In this document: positions 61,093 through 64,000 of the stretch, piece by piece
How the letters are laid out: every line of letters begins with the position of its first letter
Position numbering within the stretch: position 1 is the stretch's first letter
Assembly (NCBI GenBank): GCA_027483535.1
Contig: JAIXUN010000003.1
Location: 620,001 to 684,000, forward strand
Reading direction: 5' to 3'
Length of the DNA: 64,000 bases
Origin: a bacterium
GTDB taxonomy: Bacteria; Armatimonadota; Fimbriimonadia; Fimbriimonadales; Fimbriimonadaceae
Position numbers and translations under genes: made by a program
The notes under the pieces: generated by a model
What the model was told of the DNA's origin: nothing
What the model saw: the letters and a program-made list of their open reading frames with translations, nothing else
The model's database searches: none

Positions 61093-62496
61093 ATGACGGT
61101 CCCGTTCGTACCAATGAAACAGTTCACTTTTGATGATTCGGAGTCTCGCATTATGTTGACCGGCACCTGGCAAAGAGTTCTCAAACGAATCCAGAGCGAA
61201 TTGCCCGTGCCCGTGATGGCCCGTTTCATTAACCCGCTAGAGCCCGTTGGACTGGAGGGTTCGGTTGTCCGAATCAACTGCCCGGGCAAGTTTGTGATGG
61301 AGTGGGTGCGAGAACGACACCTCGGGATGATCCAAAGCTATCTTTCGGACGAACTCGGTCAATCCATCACGATTCAGTTGGAGTCCACCGGGCGAGAGAA
61401 GCCGACCCCGGCGCCTTCTGAGGGAGTCCATATGCCGCTCCCTGCCATCATCGAACTCCCCACGCGTTTCACGCCGAATCCAAAATTCCAGTTCGATACC
61501 TACGTGGTTGGTCAGAGTAACCGGCTGGCTGTAGCTGGGGCAAAGAACGTCGCCGAATCGCCCGGGCAAAAGTTCAATCCGCTCTTCATTTACGGTCCGA
61601 GTGGTCTGGGAAAAACCCACCTGCTCCACGCCATCGCCAGTGAGATTCTGAAGCGAGACCCCGATTTTCCGCTCGTCTACATGAGCGCCCAGCAATTCGC
61701 GGAAGATTTCATCAACGCCATTCAGAACAACCGAGTTGAGCAGTTCCGTCGACAAACGCGTCCGGTCGGTCTGTGGCTCTTAGATGACATTCAGTTCATC
61801 GCCGGAAAGGACCGCACGCAAGAAGAGTTCTTCCACACGTTCAACCATCTGCATTCGATGGGTAAGCAGATCGTGATCACATCGGACAAGCCGCCCCGCG
61901 AGCTCTTCATGATGGAAGAGCGACTGCGGTCGCGATTCGAGAGCGGTCTTGTGGCGGATATCCAAATGCCCGACACCGAGACACGTTGCGCGATCATTAA
62001 GAGCAAAGCGGTTGCCGAGCGGATCGAACTGGACCACGAGGTCGCCATGTATCTTGCCGAGCACGTGCCCGGGAACATCCGGGTCTTGGAAGGTGCGCTC
62101 ACCAAGCTAACCGTTCAAGCCAGCTTAGATGGTCGACCGCTGTCCCTAGAACTCACCGAAGAGCTAATCGAGCGTCATTACGGGGCGGCGACGATGGCAA
62201 AACCCAGCGTCCCGCAAATCATCGACCGCGTTTCTCGTGAGATGAAGATTTCCAGCGAGGACATCGTGGGGCACTCTCGCAAGGCTCCCATCGTGCAAGC
62301 GCGTCACGTGGCGGTTTATCTTGCCCGTGAAGTTCTTGGCGACTCGTGGAAGCATCTTGCGTCTCACTTCGGAGACCGAGACCATACGTCCATCATGCAC
62401 GGCTACCAGAAGGTCTCCGAGCACATGATCTATGACAAGGACCTTCGGGCGATTGTGAAGAAGATGATGCGCGATCTCGATGATCGGCTCCGCTAG
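61093..62496 (+). CDS. dnaA: Chromosomal replication initiator DnaA
   Basis: A 467-residue AAA+ initiator that opens the replication origin. Domain I is at the N-terminus (TWQRVLKRIQSELPVPVMARFI), then a short linker. The ATPase has Walker A IYGPSGLGKTHLLHA, Walker B LWLLDDIQFI and sensor region RSRFESGLVADIQMPD. The DNA-binding domain IV carries the helix KHLASHFGDRDHTSIMHGYQKV (the DnaA signature). ATG 61093 has GGAG just upstream. It is not adjacent to rpmH or dnaN in this window. Confidence 0.97.
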   Translation: MTVPFVPMKQFTFDDSESRIMLTGTWQRVLKRIQSELPVPVMARFINPLEPVGLEGSVVRINCPGKFVMEWVRERHLGMIQSYLSDELGQSITIQLESTGREKPTPAPSEGVHMPLPAIIELPTRFTPNPKFQFDTYVVGQSNRLAVAGAKNVAESPGQKFNPLFIYGPSGLGKTHLLHAIASEILKRDPDFPLVYMSAQQFAEDFINAIQNNRVEQFRRQTRPVGLWLLDDIQFIAGKDRTQEEFFHTFNHLHSMGKQIVITSDKPPRELFMMEERLRSRFESGLVADIQMPDTETRCAIIKSKAVAERIELDHEVAMYLAEHVPGNIRVLEGALTKLTVQASLDGRPLSLELTEELIERHYGAATMAKPSVPQIIDRVSREMKISSEDIVGHSRKAPIVQARHVAVYLAREVLGDSWKHLASHFGDRDHTSIMHGYQKVSEHMIYDKDLRAIVKKMMRDLDDRLR

Positions 62497-62534
62497 GAGG
62501 ATTCAGATTTTGCCGCCACGGTAAGGCGGCGTGG

Positions 62535-62540
62535 CACAAT
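62535..62540 (+). promoter_or_regulatory. -10-like hexamer for creatininase gene (leaderless type)
   Basis: CACAAT, preceded by TGG (extended -10 form TGn), 6 nt before ATG 62547. No ribosome site. Confidence 0.5.
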
Positions 62541-62546
62541 GAGGGC

Positions 62547-63290
62547 ATGGTTCTCGCCCATCTCACTTGGGAAGAGGTCGATGCCCTCGATCGTGAAACG
62601 GTGGTGCTCATCCCAACGGGTTCGTTGGAGCAGCACGGTCCCCACTTGCCCATGTTCACAGACTCGCTGCTGGTGACGGCGGTGGCAGAGGAGATCGAGC
62701 GGCGACTCCCGTCGAAAGTGCTCCTAGTCCCAACGGTCTGGTTAGGTGCGAGTGCGCACCATATGGCGTTTGCGGGCAGCCTCACCGCCTCCATGACGGG
62801 CTACGGCGATGTGCTGAAGCAGATCGTGACCGGGCTGAGCAAGCACCGATTCCGAAAGTTCTTCGTGTTGAATGGTCACGGCGGAAACGACTCTCTCAAC
62901 GACATCGCCCTTCGAGAACTGAAGGAGACCTTTGCCTCATCGGTCCTCGCACACAAGGGGTACCATGAATTTGCCGAAGCGACCATTGCTCAAGTTTTAG
63001 AGGGTCCTTCGAAGCGCATCCAACATTCTTGCGAGGCAGAAGTCTCGCTGATGATGCACCTGCATCCGGACAAAGTCCGCAAAGAAAAACTGATCGACGA
63101 TGGTCTAATTCCTGAACCCGCAATCTCCTCGCTAGTGCTGACCTTTGATGAGGTCACCGATCGTGGCGCCCTCGGCTACGCGACACTGGCGACAGCGGAA
63201 AAAGGAAAAGCCATTTTTGAATCCGCCGTCTCCGGAGCAATCACCGAGTTGGAAGCCATCCATGCAGGCTTTGTGCTGCGTGGGCAATAA
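62547..63290 (+). CDS. Creatininase-family metal-dependent amidohydrolase
   Basis: A 247-residue enzyme of the creatininase/MftE-like superfamily. The metal-site motifs are LIPTGSLEQHGPHLPMFTDS (E-H and Asp), GASAHHMAFAGSLTAS and VLNGHGGNDS, then HSCEAEVSLMMHLHPD with another ligand. Members hydrolyse cyclic amides, modify flavin cofactors or act on mycofactocin precursors; the substrate here is unknown. It stands between dnaA and hflX. Confidence 0.88.
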   Translation: MVLAHLTWEEVDALDRETVVLIPTGSLEQHGPHLPMFTDSLLVTAVAEEIERRLPSKVLLVPTVWLGASAHHMAFAGSLTASMTGYGDVLKQIVTGLSKHRFRKFFVLNGHGGNDSLNDIALRELKETFASSVLAHKGYHEFAEATIAQVLEGPSKRIQHSCEAEVSLMMHLHPDKVRKEKLIDDGLIPEPAISSLVLTFDEVTDRGALGYATLATAEKGKAIFESAVSGAITELEAIHAGFVLRGQ

Positions 63291-63313
63291 AGGGTTAAGG
63301 CCCTTGTGGCTAT

Positions 63314-64000
63314 ATGCGTAAAACCGAATCTAATATCCCAAAAACAGAAAAGGCCGTCCTCGTTGTTGTGAACGAGCACGATTCCGACGACCAAATGGTC
63401 GAAGAAGAACTCATCGGGCTCTGTGAAGCCGCGGGGGTTGAACCGCTGATCACCGTCAGACAAAGGCTGGACAGACCGTACAAAGGCACGTTTATCGGAA
63501 CGGGCAAGGTCGAAGAAGTGGCGGTGGTGGCGAAGGACGTCGAAGCCGACTTCGTTCTCATCGATGGGGAAGTCTCCGGCATTCAGCAACGAAACCTGGA
63601 AGAGGCCTTTGGCAAGAAGGTCATCGACCGGACCCAGCTCATTCTCGACATCTTCGCTCGAAGGGCCAGGACGCGAGAGGGCATGCTCCAAGTGGAGCTC
63701 GCTCAGCTCTCGTACATGATGCCGAAGCTCATGTCCGTTTACACCAAGTTTGAACGGCAAAAGGGTGGTATCGGTATGAGAGGCCCCGGCGAAACGAAGC
63801 TGGAAAGCGACCGTCGTTTGGTGCGAGACCGGATCTCTCGGTTGAAGGGCGAGATCGATGAAGTCAAGCAGATTCGCGATCGCCAACGTGAAGGTCGCCG
63901 GAAGCATCCGTTCCCGTTCGCTTCGATCGTGGGTTACACCAGTGCCGGGAAGTCGACGTTGATGAACCGCATGGCGGGCACCGACCTTCTGGCGGACGCG
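63314..64000 (+). CDS. hflX: GTPase HflX, N-terminal part (3' end outside window)
   Basis: Ribosome-binding GTPase that splits stalled 70S ribosomes. From ATG 63314: an N-terminal HflX domain (TFIGTGKVEEVAVVAKDVEADFVLIDGE, LSGIQQRNLEEAFGKKVIDRTQLILDIFARRARTREGMLQVELAQLSYMMPKL split here into shorter recognisable parts such as RTQLILDIFARRA and GMLQVELAQLSYM), the GGIGMRGPGETKLE loop, and the start of the G domain with Walker A VGYTSAGKSTLMNRM. 229 codons are present before the right edge. Confidence 0.95.
   Translation, partial: MRKTESNIPKTEKAVLVVVNEHDSDDQMVEEELIGLCEAAGVEPLITVRQRLDRPYKGTFIGTGKVEEVAVVAKDVEADFVLIDGEVSGIQQRNLEEAFGKKVIDRTQLILDIFARRARTREGMLQVELAQLSYMMPKLMSVYTKFERQKGGIGMRGPGETKLESDRRLVRDRISRLKGEIDEVKQIRDRQREGRRKHPFPFASIVGYTSAGKSTLMNRMAGTDLLADA

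Overview
The window reads as a continuous piece of a bacterial chromosome at roughly 55-60 % G+C (estimated by eye). Six secreted proteins end in a VPEP(A/T)T, hydrophobic helix, Arg/Lys-rich PEP-CTERM-type tail. There is an MqnA gene for futalosine-route menaquinone synthesis, many cytochrome-c-type and carbohydrate-active secreted proteins, a Hen1/Pnkp RNA-repair pair, and GTG/TTG starts are frequent. This combination fits Armatimonadota, possibly a Fimbriimonas-like lineage. That placement is an inference from gene content, not from a marker-gene tree. A recurrent feature is a -10-like hexamer 5-7 nt before the start codon of many first genes, which suggests widespread leaderless transcription.

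Layout. 0-12 kb is housekeeping: tyrS (cut by the left edge), a DUF3352-like membrane-anchored protein, a HAD phosphatase with a small partner, the cell-division set ftsE-ftsX-M23 peptidase, leuC, and the rpmH-rnpA-yidD-yidC-jag ribosome/membrane-insertion cluster closed by a clear terminator. 12-24 kb holds a secreted Xaa-Pro aminopeptidase, a secreted propeller-like protein, an AraC regulator, an erythromycin-esterase-like protein, an FAH-family/YjhG-family pair expected to act on C5 sugar acids, two PEP-CTERM proteins, an Eis-like acetyltransferase and a lipoprotein. 24-31 kb has another PEP-CTERM gene, a GH10 xylanase with a palindrome abutting its start codon, a haem-motif/ankyrin protein, a large SARP-STAND-TPR regulator and a fourth PEP-CTERM gene. 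31-36 kb carries the hen1-pnkp RNA repair operon.

37-43 kb is the most interesting region: an ECF sigma factor, a TPR-CHAT (caspase-like) protease, a 183-residue anti-sigma-like protein and a secreted subtilisin in one tight, translationally coupled operon, divergent from a secreted Asp/Gly-rich repeat protein. By eye this stretch is more AT-rich than its flanks. The architecture recalls the protease/sigma logic of Craspase (TPR-CHAT, Csx30, sigma) but no CRISPR locus is present.

43-52 kb: a short remnant related to a secreted gene 6.6 kb away, a cupin operon, a TPR-thioredoxin protein, a GH116-like glycosidase with a RbsD/FucU-like partner, and a cytochrome/copper-monooxygenase-like protein. 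52.3-52.8 kb has three tandem units, each beginning with a copy of the 3' end of tRNA-Ala(CGC), leading into the intact tRNA gene. 53-55 kb has two tandem paralogous PEP-CTERM genes. 55-64 kb returns to housekeeping: mqnA, a methyltransferase, a dolichol-phosphate-type glycosyltransferase, tRNA-Lys(TTT), purM, an FHA protein, thiamine pyrophosphokinase, dnaA (about 52 kb from rpmH), a creatininase-family amidase and hflX (cut by the right edge).
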